Part shown: positions 1 to 8,436 of the stretch, piece after piece
How positions within the stretch are numbered: position 1 is the first letter of the stretch
How the letters are laid out: the number at the start of each line of letters is the position of its first letter
DNA from: UBA2334 sp049653005
GTDB taxonomy: Bacteria; Pseudomonadota; Gammaproteobacteria; Burkholderiales; Burkholderiaceae_C
DNA length: 64,000 nucleotides
Direction of reading: 5' to 3'
Assembly (NCBI GenBank): GCA_049653005.1
Contig: JBASFL010000121.1
Coordinates: 1-64,000, forward strand
The notes under the pieces: model-generated
What the model was told of the DNA's origin: nothing
What the model saw: only the letters and a program-made list of their open reading frames with translations
The model's database searches: none
Translations under genes and position numbers: made by a program

Positions 1-2354
1 GTGCGGCGGCGCAGCAGCCCACCGGCCAGCGCGGCGGCCAACAGCAGCAGCAGCCCGGCGTCTTTGCCACCGGGGTTGACGGTGCAACCGCCCGAGCCGC
101 TGTCGGTGGGCGCGGGTGTGGAGGGGGTGGTCGGGGCTGGGGGCGTGGCGGGCACCACGCCAGCGGCGGTGGCTTCCAGCACAAAGTCGGCCTCGGCCAC
201 GCGCTCAAACACCTCAACCGTTTGCTCTTCGGCACGTGTGCCTTTCACCAGGGTGCCCAGACTGGCCGTGCGCGAGTCGGCGTTCGTTTGGCTGTGCACC
301 ACCACGAAATAGTCGCCCGCTTTGAGTTTGCCGCCCAGGCTCAGGCTGTATTGGCCGTCGCCCGCACGGGCGTCGGGGGCCACACCGTCGTCGCGCAGGG
401 TCAGGTTGTCCAGCACCAGGTTGCCGTTGGTGTCAAACACCGCCGCCGTGACCGTGGCGCCTTTGATGCGTTTGTCGCCCCCCAGCACGGCGGTCAACAC
501 CGGGTCTGAGGTGGCACCGGCCGCCCCGCCCAACACTTGGGCGTTCAGGGCCACGCGGGTCAGGCCGGCCACGTCCACGCCCACACCGTCGGTGGTGGTG
601 GCACTGGCGGTGGCGCGCACCGTCCACTGGCCCACCCGGCCCGCCAGGTCGGTGGCCAGGGTGAACTCGGCCACGCCTTCGGTGGCGTTTATGTCGTAGC
701 CGATACCAGCGGGCAATTGGCCGGGCGCGTACACCGTGCCGGCAGGCGAAACAAGGGCAAACGCGAGTTTGGCGGCATCGGCAGGGTCAAAGTACAGGCT
801 GATGGACACCTCGCCATCGCTGGCGCCCGAGGCCACCCGGAAGCTGCTGTTGAACACCGCCCCGGCCTTGAGCGGATCGCTTAGGTCAAACACGATGGGG
901 GCGTAAGGGTCGGCATGGGTTTCGTTGACGGCTTTCAGGGCGTCTTTCGCGGCGTCGGAACCGTTTTTGGCGGTGTTGTAACTGCCCCCGGTGAGGGACG
1001 CCAGCTCGGACAACTTCAGCGTGGTGCCCCCCAGCGCGTTGCGCGACTCAAAGTTGCGCCGGCGCTGCGCCTGCTCGGTGGTGCCACCGGTCAGGGCCAA
1101 TGGGTTGACGGCCACGCGCGCGGCGCGCACCTCGGTCACGGTTTGCTGGGGCACCACGGCCTCGTTGCCGGTCAGCAGGTGGATGGTGGCCGGGTCACCC
1201 TGTTGGCGCTCGGTGTCAATCAGGGCACGGGCGCGGGTGAAGGCGGCGCTGCTGTCAAAGCTGCCGGTGGGCTCGGGCTTCAAGCCATCGAGCGCGGCGT
1301 TCAACGCCTGCTTGCCTTCGATGGAGTTGGCGGTGTAGCCCAGCACCAGGCCATCGGCGGTGGCGGCTGGGTAGGCCAAGATGGCGTAACGGGTGTTGTC
1401 TTTGGCCTGGGCCACCATGGATTTAGCGGCTTGCACCAGGGCGTCAAAACGGGCTTGTGGCAGGGTGCGGTCCACCAGAATCACGTCGCGGAACACGGGG
1501 TTGGCCACAAACACCACGTTGAGCTTGGCGTCGAAGCCCGTCACGGGTTTGGTCAGGGTCAGGGTGGCGGGGTTCACGCCGCGAAACGCCTCGAAAAACG
1601 TGCGGCCCTGGCTTTGCGCCGCCACGGGGTCTTTGTCGGGCGTGCGGGCCAGCATTTCCCAGGCACTGCCGCCTACGCCGTTGGTACCCATCACCCGGGC
1701 CTGGGCGGTTTGGCGGGCGTTGGCGTCGGTGTAATCGGCGGGGGTGGACAACGACACGAAGTTCAGGTGGTTGTTCATGATCGTGTCTTTGGGCGTGTCG
1801 ATGCCAGACGGTCCGCCGGGGTCGGCCGGGTTCAGCGCCTTGCCGTCTTCGCGGTATTCGTCAAACAGCCCGTAGGTGTAGTGGCCCAGCTCGTGGGTCA
1901 CCACCTTGCCCACCTGGTCGATGGTTTCGGAGTTTTTGTCCATGGCCAGGTGGTTGAAGCTGGTGAGGTTGCGCACCGTCCAGCCCGAAATGCTGGCCGA
2001 CGAACGCCCGTCGGTGTTCAGCAGCCGGATATCCACGTTGTTGCCAAACAAGCCGTTGCGGTACACGTACACCGTGCCCACGCGGTGGCGGCCTTCGGTC
2101 ATCGTGAACTTGGCCTGCGCCATGGTGCGCAGCACGCTGGTGATGTAGGCCCGGTCCAGCACCTGCGAGGGGTTGGACACCTGGGTGGGCGGGCTGTCAA
2201 AGTCCCAGTCCACGTTCACCACATAGTCCAGCGTGTTGACATCGGCCACCGCTGAGAGCGGGTGGTTGCCGGCCACAGCCACGGGGTTGAAAGGCACTGA
2301 CACGGCCAGCAACACGGCGGCCGCCACGGCGCGAATGGGGAATTGACGGAACAT
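1..2354 (-). CDS. CLCA-like metalloprotease/VWA surface protein with C-terminal sorting tail (3' end cut by window edge)
   Basis: Reading leftwards from ATG 2354 (GGAG SD about 7 nt upstream) gives at least 784 residues. A signal peptide covers about residues 1-28. HELGHYTYGLFDEY begins at residue 154 and matches the HExxH...DEY zinc site of CLCA-type metalloproteases (HEWAH..GVFDEY). A VWA-like segment follows (around ILVDRTLPQ), with a degenerate MIDAS where D-x-S-x-S is expected. Beta-rich domains come next. The C-terminus is Gly-Gly-Cys, a hydrophobic helix and an RRR cluster, a sorting-tail layout unlike the IPTL tails next door and resembling JDVT-type tails. Only the last residue or two and the stop lie outside the window. 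Likely an exported, envelope-anchored protease. The family assignment is by motif only; the substrate is unknown. Confidence 0.75.
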   Translation of the reverse strand, partial: MFRQFPIRAVAAAVLLAVSVPFNPVAVAGNHPLSAVADVNTLDYVVNVDWDFDSPPTQVSNPSQVLDRAYITSVLRTMAQAKFTMTEGRHRVGTVYVYRNGLFGNNVDIRLLNTDGRSSASISGWTVRNLTSFNHLAMDKNSETIDQVGKVVTHELGHYTYGLFDEYREDGKALNPADPGGPSGIDTPKDTIMNNHLNFVSLSTPADYTDANARQTAQARVMGTNGVGGSAWEMLARTPDKDPVAAQSQGRTFFEAFRGVNPATLTLTKPVTGFDAKLNVVFVANPVFRDVILVDRTLPQARFDALVQAAKSMVAQAKDNTRYAILAYPAATADGLVLGYTANSIEGKQALNAALDGLKPEPTGSFDSSAAFTRARALIDTERQQGDPATIHLLTGNEAVVPQQTVTEVRAARVAVNPLALTGGTTEQAQRRRNFESRNALGGTTLKLSELASLTGGSYNTAKNGSDAAKDALKAVNETHADPYAPIVFDLSDPLKAGAVFNSSFRVASGASDGEVSISLYFDPADAAKLAFALVSPAGTVYAPGQLPAGIGYDINATEGVAEFTLATDLAGRVGQWTVRATASATTTDGVGVDVAGLTRVALNAQVLGGAAGATSDPVLTAVLGGDKRIKGATVTAAVFDTNGNLVLDNLTLRDDGVAPDARAGDGQYSLSLGGKLKAGDYFVVVHSQTNADSRTASLGTLVKGTRAEEQTVEVFERVAEADFVLEATAAGVVPATPPAPTTPSTPAPTDSGSGGCTVNPGGKDAGLLLLLAAALAGGLLRRR

Positions 2355-2448
2355 AAAGGGCTCTCCTGGCAAATACACACACAGACACGTCCACTGACGG
2401 GGCATCTGAGCACAGCCCCCGCTGCACCGCAACGGGTGTTCACCCCAT

Positions 2449-3075
2449 TCAGCGGGTAGGCTGGCTGGATTTCGGGTCGATGGCCGCGGCCAGCGTCGCC
2501 TCGGCCCACACCTGACGCACAAACTGGCGGTCCAGCACCGCCCACAGCAACACGGGCACCAGCGGCGTGAGCATCAAAAAGCCAAACTGGTAACCGTAGG
2601 CAATGACCTCGGCCACCCAACGCGGCAGGCCGGTTTGCTGCCACACCTCGGGGCCGCTGGTCAACAAGGCCTCGCGCAGCCACCGAAAACACATGCTGAT
2701 GGCCTGCGAGGGCACCAAAATCACCGTGCCCAGTGCCATTTTTTTCAGCAGCCCCTGCGGGCGCGAGGCCAGCAGCAATGCCCACAGCAGCGCCAAGCCA
2801 TAGCCGTAGGTGCGGTAGTCCACCTGCGGGGCCATGTCGGCCAGCACCAAACGCCCGTTGTGCGGCACAAACACGTGCAGCGTGGTGGTCAAAGTGCCCA
2901 CCGTGCCTTGCCGCTCGTGGCCCTGCACCCAGCCAAAGGTGAGCTGCATCAGCTCACCCGCTGCCGTGATGACCGGTGCCGCCAAATAGGGCGACAAGTA
3001 ATACCAAGGCACGATGAGCACCAGCAGCGCGCCCACGCTGGTCAGCAAAAACCGGGCAAGGCGGCTGGGGGTCAA
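2449..3075 (-). CDS. exosortase H-associated membrane protein
   Basis: A 208-residue protein with about five hydrophobic segments. It follows xrtH directly; proteins of this kind accompany exosortase H and are thought to assist it at the inner membrane. The start is inferred as TTG at 3075, whose TTGA overlaps the xrtH stop and which has AGGAAG about 8 nt upstream. The upstream extension to 3186 in this frame reads as low-complexity Arg/Gly sequence inside xrtH and is rejected. No catalytic motif is visible; assignment rests on position and membrane topology. Confidence 0.7.
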   Translation of the reverse strand: MTPSRLARFLLTSVGALLVLIVPWYYLSPYLAAPVITAAGELMQLTFGWVQGHERQGTVGTLTTTLHVFVPHNGRLVLADMAPQVDYRTYGYGLALLWALLLASRPQGLLKKMALGTVILVPSQAISMCFRWLREALLTSGPEVWQQTGLPRWVAEVIAYGYQFGFLMLTPLVPVLLWAVLDRQFVRQVWAEATLAAAIDPKSSQPTR

Positions 3076-3593
3076 GCGGCGGCTTCCTGTGGCGCAACCG
3101 CCAGGCCTGCCCCGGTGTGCCGGGCCACCGAGCGCATCCACAGCAGCCACACCACCAACACGTCCAGCATGATGAGCGCCTGCCACAAATACAGGTGGGC
3201 GAAGTCAAACGCTTCTTTGTTCCACATGTTCAGGTAATACAGGCTGATGACGCGCAGCAGGTTGGCCACTTGCACGGCCGCAATGCCCACCGCCAGGCCC
3301 ACCAGCTTGAACCGCCAGGGCGCGGGAAACGCCAGCATGCCCCCAATGAGGATGATGGCCGCCTCCACCCCGTTGCACCCGGCCTCAATCGACACGCCAA
3401 ACCCCGTGCGCTGGCTTTGCAGCACACGGCCCTGGCTGACCACATCGGGGTCAAACGCGGTCATGATCCACGCGCTCAAGCGCGCCAGCCCGTTGGTCCA
3501 GGGCTCGATCACGGCGGCCTGCACGGGGTTGAGCATTTCAACGCCGAACAGCACCGCCACGGTGGCGATGAAAAGGGTGAAGAAGCGGGTCAT
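3072..3593 (-). CDS. xrtH: exosortase H (IPTLxxWG-CTERM-specific)
   Basis: A 173-residue polytopic inner-membrane transpeptidase-like enzyme. Exosortases cut proteins carrying a C-terminal PEP/IPTL-type tail and pass them to the outer envelope. The exosortase triad is visible: Cys73 in EAGCNGVEA, Arg114 in NLLRVISL and His133 in FAHLYLWQ. The short length fits exosortase H rather than the larger EpsH-type enzymes. It starts 15 bp after the stop of an IPTL-CTERM gene and overlaps the next gene by 4 bp, so substrate, enzyme and partner are probably co-transcribed. The specificity call rests on the two neighbouring GVPTLSxWA tails. Confidence 0.88.
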   Translation of the reverse strand: MTRFFTLFIATVAVLFGVEMLNPVQAAVIEPWTNGLARLSAWIMTAFDPDVVSQGRVLQSQRTGFGVSIEAGCNGVEAAIILIGGMLAFPAPWRFKLVGLAVGIAAVQVANLLRVISLYYLNMWNKEAFDFAHLYLWQALIMLDVLVVWLLWMRSVARHTGAGLAVAPQEAAA

Positions 3594-3608
3594 GCCGACG
3601 AGTGTGCC

Positions 3609-5453
3609 TCAGCCCAAGCGGCGGCGCAGGCCTCCAAAGCCGCCCAAAACCACCAGCCCACCCATCAACAGCATGGCCCACTGGCTCAGGGTGGGCACAC
3701 CTTCCACACCACCAGCCCCCACGCCCAGGCCCACCGGGTCGTCGATCACGCCGTTGACCGTCCAGTCGTTGTCGCCCTTTTGGCCGTCGGTCAGGGTGTA
3801 GGTGACCGTGCCCGCTGTGCGGTCGATGGTGGCGGGGAAGGGAAACCATTTGGGGGTGTCGTTGATGCCGTTTTCTTTGCCGTACTTGTACAGCTGCGCT
3901 CCAGCGGGGATGCTGCTGAAGCGCAGCACCACGGTGGTTTGTGTGCCCGGGGTGCCCGTGTCGAGCACCACTTTGGTGGCTCCGCTGGGCATGGTCACGC
4001 CTGCGGGGGCCGCTGCTGGCAAGGCAACGAAGCCAGAATCTGCCGTGCGCACTTGCCAGTTGTTGGCGCTGGCGCCCTGGATGGCCCCCACTGCGCCACC
4101 ACCCCCATTGACCGCGGCAAAGGGTGCCGTGCAGGTGGGCGATGCGTTGCCGCCGTTGGTGCCGGCACAGCTCCAGCTCCAGCTGTTGCCCAGCACGTTC
4201 ACGGCCCCTGCAGTACCCACGCTGCACAGGTTGGCCGCCGGAGCGGTGGCCGTGGCCACGCTGGCTGCGCTGCCACAAACACCGGCTGTTGGGTTGCCCA
4301 CCGGAACGGCTGCCGAACAGGTTTCCGCGCCAACCGCACCCAAAACAGCCGTGCCCACAGGCGCTGAAACGGCTGTCACGCAGTAATACAGGTACTTGCC
4401 AAGGTCCGCGCTCACCGGGGTATAGCTGATGGCGTTCAGATTGGTGATCCCAAATCGTCCCCCAGCCACCCCGCCCAAAGTGTTGCCCGTGGCGTTGACA
4501 CCGTTGGCGTTGGCCTGGCTGGCACCCGTGTTAACCGTGCTCAAGGCCCAACGGTACGTTGAACGGGGGTTGAGGCCCGATGTCGCGGCCTCTGAGCGCG
4601 GCGCATCGTAGTTGTAAATGCCCTTTACCTCCACGCCCACGTCTGTGGTCAAGGCGTTGGTGATGCTGGCGGGGGTGCTGCTGCTGGTGACAATTCGGTT
4701 GTTGTACGCCGTTGGCAAAAAGTAGGTGTAGGTGGGCGCCTCACTGGCAGCCGCCGTGCCACGGGCGTTCGTGACCGTGACCTTCACCGGGCCAACGGCA
4801 GCCGCTGGTGTTGTGACAGTGATGGTGGTGTCGTTGACCACCGTGAAATTGCCGGCCCCTGCGCTCTGGGCACCAAATTTCACATCGGTGGCACCGGTGA
4901 AGCTGATACCGCTCAGGGTCACGGTGTTGCCGCCACCGGCTCCGCCGGTGGTTTGTGACACGCTATCGACATACGGGTATTGGGGAACACCTATTAAGGT
5001 ACCGCCGTTGGCCCATTGGGCATCCCCGGTAGGGGTCACGTCCAAACAATTGCTGCTGCTGCACGTGAACAAACCACCTTGCTGTGAGGCTGTTTTCAAG
5101 GTCACCGCGTTCCCTCGGTTGTTTTTTGCCACCGCATTGGCAAAACCAACGGCCTGCGAAGTGCCCACAACCACTGGGCTTTCATGGGGGAAAAAGAGAA
5201 ACTCGTTGTTGTTGGTCTTGTTGCTCGGAGGCTTCAGCAGCGCGGTGAATCGCTTGCCGTTGGAAGCGGTCAGGTCGATGTTGCTGTAGGTGTTGGTGTC
5301 GGCGTCGTAAACAAACGTGCCGGTCACGGTCACGCCACCCACGGTTTGCACGTTGTTCAAGGTCCAGGTCACTGGAGACGCAAAACCGGTGGTGCAAAGC
5401 AGCAGCAGAGCCGAAGCCCGGGAAAGGGTCAGAGCCAGGTGGCCAAAACGCAT
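3609..5453 (-). CDS. IPTL-CTERM sorted protein with IPT/TIG domain
   Basis: A 614-residue exported protein. ATG 5453 is chosen because GGAG lies 7 nt upstream and a signal peptide follows (MRFGHLALTLSRASALLLL). Order: N-terminal beta domain; an IPT/TIG-like domain near residues 165-240 (GGNTVTLSGISFTGATDVKF); a Cys-rich linker with WSWSCAGTNGGNASPTC; a C-terminal module with LYKYGKENG and DGQKGDNDW that looks like a choice-of-anchor U domain; then GVPTLSQWAMLL, a hydrophobic helix and RRRLG, which is the IPTL-CTERM signal. The last roughly 170 residues closely match the S8 protease at 5711-8257. It is the probable substrate of the XrtH encoded 15 bp downstream. Biological role unknown. Confidence 0.82.
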   Translation of the reverse strand: MRFGHLALTLSRASALLLLCTTGFASPVTWTLNNVQTVGGVTVTGTFVYDADTNTYSNIDLTASNGKRFTALLKPPSNKTNNNEFLFFPHESPVVVGTSQAVGFANAVAKNNRGNAVTLKTASQQGGLFTCSSSNCLDVTPTGDAQWANGGTLIGVPQYPYVDSVSQTTGGAGGGNTVTLSGISFTGATDVKFGAQSAGAGNFTVVNDTTITVTTPAAAVGPVKVTVTNARGTAAASEAPTYTYFLPTAYNNRIVTSSSTPASITNALTTDVGVEVKGIYNYDAPRSEAATSGLNPRSTYRWALSTVNTGASQANANGVNATGNTLGGVAGGRFGITNLNAISYTPVSADLGKYLYYCVTAVSAPVGTAVLGAVGAETCSAAVPVGNPTAGVCGSAASVATATAPAANLCSVGTAGAVNVLGNSWSWSCAGTNGGNASPTCTAPFAAVNGGGGAVGAIQGASANNWQVRTADSGFVALPAAAPAGVTMPSGATKVVLDTGTPGTQTTVVLRFSSIPAGAQLYKYGKENGINDTPKWFPFPATIDRTAGTVTYTLTDGQKGDNDWTVNGVIDDPVGLGVGAGGVEGVPTLSQWAMLLMGGLVVLGGFGGLRRRLG

Positions 5454-5498
5454 GTGAAATCTCCAACGGAGTCTGAGAAAACCAAACAAAAGTACACA

Positions 5499-5544
5499 CT
5501 TATACAAACCCGAAACCGAGAAAGTTTGCGTTTTATTGCAAAGG
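5499..5544 (-). promoter_or_regulatory. candidate activator-dependent promoter of the IPTL/TIG-xrtH operon (copy 1 of shared element)
   Basis: On the minus strand a 32-bp block (5513-5544) is identical to 8330-8361. It holds the inverted repeat TTTGC-N8-GCAAA (5525-5542). Exactly 8 nt after the block comes TATAAG (5499-5504), a good -10 box. The repeat centre falls near -41.5 relative to the expected start, the position of class II activator sites, and no good -35 box is seen. The 5' leader would be about 40 nt. Confidence 0.6.
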
Positions 5545-5591
5545 TTTCACCGGGGTTGGCGGTGGTTGAGCAGCGCCTGTTCTATAATTTG

Positions 5592-5630
5592 TGTAGCTGA
5601 AAATGCACACCCATCAAGCGCTAGGGGCAC
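5592..5630. repeat. short interspersed repeat (CAAGCGCT family), copy A
   Basis: Contains TAGCTGAAAA followed about 12 nt later by CAAGCGCT, the same arrangement as the copies inside arsA (23347-23395) and phoD (44049-44095). It lies between the S8 protease terminator and the promoter of the next gene. Confidence 0.55.
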
Positions 5631-5640
5631 AAAACACACA

Positions 5641-5675
5641 AAAAGGCGGCAACCCGCGCTGGGTTGCCGCCTTTT
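5641..5675 (-). terminator. Rho-independent terminator after the S8 protease gene
   Basis: A perfect 15-bp stem, AAAAGGCGGCAACCC paired with GGGTTGCCGCCTTTT around a 5-nt loop, lies 36 bp past the protease stop. On the minus strand it is followed by TTTTTGTGTTTT. The A/T ends make it usable in both directions. Confidence 0.85.
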
Positions 5676-5710
5676 GGGTTGAAAACGGGCTCGGGGTTCT
5701 GGGGGCCGCC

Positions 5711-8257
5711 TCAGTGGCGTCGGCGCACCTGGCGCGCGCCCACCAGCAGCATGAAGCCCGCCAGCAAGGCCAGAGCCCATTCGCTCAGGGTGGGCACACC
5801 TTCCACCCCACCGCCAGCGCCCACACCCAGGCCCACGGGGTCTTCAATGACGCCGTTGGCCAACCAGTCGTTGTCGCCCTTTTGGCCGTCGGTCAACACG
5901 TAGGTGACGGTGCCTGCGTTGCGGTCGATGGTGGCGGGGAAGGGGAACCACTTGTTGGTGTCGCCCGCGCCGGTTTCTTTGCCGTATTTGTACAGCTGCG
6001 CACCGGCCGGGATGTTGCTGAAGCGCAGCACCACGGTGGCGCTGGTGCCCGCATTGCCGGTGGTCAGCCGAACCCGGGTGGCCCCGCTGGGGAAGGTCAC
6101 GCCCGCCGGTGCGGGTGCGGGCATGGCCTGGAAGCCGGAGTTGGCCTGGTCAATTTGCCAGGTGGTGCCGTTGCTGTTGGTGGCCTGGATGGCACCCACT
6201 GCGCCACCGCCGCCGTTGGTGGTGGCAAACGGTGCCGCGCAGCTGGCGGTGGTGCCGCCGTTCGAGCCGGTGCAGCTCCAGCCCCAGCTGGAAGTGCCAC
6301 CGTTCACCGCGCTTGCCGTGCCGGCTGTGCACAGGTTGGCGGTGGGAATGTAGGCCGTAGCCACGTTGGCCGCCGTGCCGCACGCACCGTTGGTGGCGGC
6401 AGGGGCTTCTGCCAAGCCGGTCACCACCAACGACAAGGTACGGGGGGTGGCGGGCGAGCCCGTTTTTTTCTGCACAAAAATGGTGACCAGTGCGTTGGCC
6501 GTGGGTGCATCCACGATCACCTGGCGGAACGGACCGCCGTTGGCCCCGAAGAAGGCTGTGGCTTTGGTGGCATTGTCCGTGCGGTTGGCCATGCCAGGCA
6601 GCACCCATGCCCGGGTGAAAACACCATTGATCTTCACCGCCACATCGAAGTCGTAAACCATGCGGCTGGTGGCGGGGTCGGTGCCGTCACCCAGCACCTG
6701 TTCGGTGCCACCATCGTCGCTCCAACCCAAGTTGACGACCAGCGGTGTGCCGCCTTTGGCCGTGACGTTGAAGCTCATTTCCGAAGAGCTGTCTGCGGCA
6801 GAGTTGGCATTCCACTCGTAGACCAACGCGCCCTTGCTGTTGGCAGGCGCAACCCGGCAATTGATGTCCTTCGTCGCCGTGCCGTGGGCACAGGCAGCAT
6901 CGTCCGCGGGCGCATTGCCCGTGACCACCGAGTTTTTCTTGATCGCCAAAGCCGCCGCCTCGGTGTTCATCAGGCCGTAGCCGAACTTGAAGTCTGGCCC
7001 GGGCTGACCCAAGTCTTCGGCGGTGCCCATGACCAGCGTTTTCAGAGTGGCCGCTTTCATGTACCTGCCGCTGTTCACGCTGGCGTGGTACTGCTGCAGC
7101 AGCAAGGCCGAGGCCGCTGCGGCAGGCGATGCGTAAGACGTGCCGCTGGAGTCGTTGCCGCTGCCGCTGTAGGCCGTGGTGCTGGCTTGGTTTTGGGCGT
7201 CGAACGCCTGGGCCGAGTTGATGCCCGTGCCCCGGGCCACAATTTCGGGCTTCAGCCGCCCGTCGTCGGTGGGGCCCCAGTTGCTGTAGGCCGACATGGT
7301 TTTGTCGGCGTTCACCGCGCCCACGGTCATCACGTTTTTGGCGGCGCTGGCCCCGGTCATCAGGTCGTACCCTGCCTTGCCCATGTTGCCGCTGTTTTGC
7401 TGCTCGTTGCCACCGGCCACAAACGGCAGGTAGAACGGCGCGGCAGCGGTGATCAAGTCCCAGCTGCGTGACTCGTTGTCGTAGGCACCAAACTGCCACA
7501 CCGGAATGGTGTTGTCGTTGGCGTAGCCATACGAGTGGTTGGACACCAGCATGCTGGCCGATGCAGCGGTGGCCATTTCGGTGGTGTCGTTCGCAGAGTC
7601 CCAGTTGCGCGAGGCGGCGCTGTAGGCCAGGCCACGGGCGCTGGTGCCGTTCCCGGTCAACCCGTTTTTGCCCACGATGGTGCCCGTGACGTGGGTGGCG
7701 TGGTTTTGCGCGGCCACAGAGGCATCGCCGGTTTGGCCGTTTTCAATGGTGACTTTGCCAGTCAACAGCTCGTGCGTGGCACGGGGCACACCCGGCTCCC
7801 ACACACCCACCACCATGCTTTGCCCGGTGATGTCCACCCCCAAGGTGCCGCCGGGGTACAGGGCATCGGCCTTGATCAGTTGCCCGGACTCGACGTTGCT
7901 GCGGGCGCTTTCCCGGCCTGCCTTGCTTTTGGAGTAGATGGGCTGGCCATCGGCCCCGATGCGCACGATGCGGTGCGGCACGCCGTCTTTCACCACCTCG
8001 CGCTGCACACCAGGGTTGGCGGCCAAGTAGGTGGCCACGGTGGCTTCGTCGGCTTCAAATTTGCGCTGAAACTCGGCGGCCAGCGCTTGCAGGGCCGGCG
8101 TGTTGGTGCCCTGCTTCACGGCCTGGGCCTGCTCGCGGGTTTGCGCGTCCACCGCGTTGCCCGCGCACAAAGCCAAGGTGGCCAAGGCCACGGCACTCAG
8201 GCCATTCACACGCGGGGCACGGCCCGCAAAAGGGTTCGAGAAAGAAGGGGTTTGCAT
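5711..8257 (-). CDS. S8 (subtilisin-like) serine protease with IPTL-CTERM tail
   Basis: An 848-residue exported subtilase; start ATG 8257, followed by a signal peptide ending near NAVDAQ. His186 sits in NHATHVTG and Ser374 in SSGTSYASP. The position of the catalytic Asp reads Glu154 in VGVWEPGVPRATH, where relatives usually have VGVWDGG. After the protease domain come a proprotein-convertase-like beta region, the WGWSCTGSNGG linker, a KYGKETG...DGQKGDNDW module and the tail GVPTLSEWALALL...RRRH. It is a predicted XrtH substrate, so the protease would be released or anchored at the cell surface. A T-rich terminator follows and a shared promoter element precedes it. Whether Glu154 leaves it active is unclear. 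Confidence 0.85.
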   Translation of the reverse strand: MQTPSFSNPFAGRAPRVNGLSAVALATLALCAGNAVDAQTREQAQAVKQGTNTPALQALAAEFQRKFEADEATVATYLAANPGVQREVVKDGVPHRIVRIGADGQPIYSKSKAGRESARSNVESGQLIKADALYPGGTLGVDITGQSMVVGVWEPGVPRATHELLTGKVTIENGQTGDASVAAQNHATHVTGTIVGKNGLTGNGTSARGLAYSAASRNWDSANDTTEMATAASASMLVSNHSYGYANDNTIPVWQFGAYDNESRSWDLITAAAPFYLPFVAGGNEQQNSGNMGKAGYDLMTGASAAKNVMTVGAVNADKTMSAYSNWGPTDDGRLKPEIVARGTGINSAQAFDAQNQASTTAYSGSGNDSSGTSYASPAAAASALLLQQYHASVNSGRYMKAATLKTLVMGTAEDLGQPGPDFKFGYGLMNTEAAALAIKKNSVVTGNAPADDAACAHGTATKDINCRVAPANSKGALVYEWNANSAADSSSEMSFNVTAKGGTPLVVNLGWSDDGGTEQVLGDGTDPATSRMVYDFDVAVKINGVFTRAWVLPGMANRTDNATKATAFFGANGGPFRQVIVDAPTANALVTIFVQKKTGSPATPRTLSLVVTGLAEAPAATNGACGTAANVATAYIPTANLCTAGTASAVNGGTSSWGWSCTGSNGGTTASCAAPFATTNGGGGAVGAIQATNSNGTTWQIDQANSGFQAMPAPAPAGVTFPSGATRVRLTTGNAGTSATVVLRFSNIPAGAQLYKYGKETGAGDTNKWFPFPATIDRNAGTVTYVLTDGQKGDNDWLANGVIEDPVGLGVGAGGGVEGVPTLSEWALALLAGFMLLVGARQVRRRH

Positions 8258-8315
8258 CACAGAAACGGCCTTGCTGAAAAGGTGGCGGCGGCACAGGCCA
8301 CCACATGCGCAGCGG

Positions 8316-8361
8316 GTTATACGAAACGCAAACCGAGAAAGTTTGCGTTTTATTGCAAAGG
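8316..8361 (-). promoter_or_regulatory. candidate activator-dependent promoter of the S8 IPTL protease (copy 2 of shared element)
   Basis: The block at 8330-8361 is identical over 32 bp to 5513-5544 and contains TTTGC-N8-GCAAA. The -10 box TATAAC (8316-8321) again starts exactly 8 nt downstream, although those 8 nt differ between copies. The leader to ATG 8257 would be about 52 nt. Confidence 0.6.
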
Positions 8362-8436
8362 CTTCACCCCGCTCGCCCGCCCACCGCACAAACCCGCAAG
8401 CGCATGGCAAGGGGGCCTGCCTAGAATCCCGCCACC

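Noticed and set aside
915..2255. A 446-codon plus-strand frame
   Set aside because: Antisense to the CLCA-like protease gene, which has an SD, signal peptide and metal motif.
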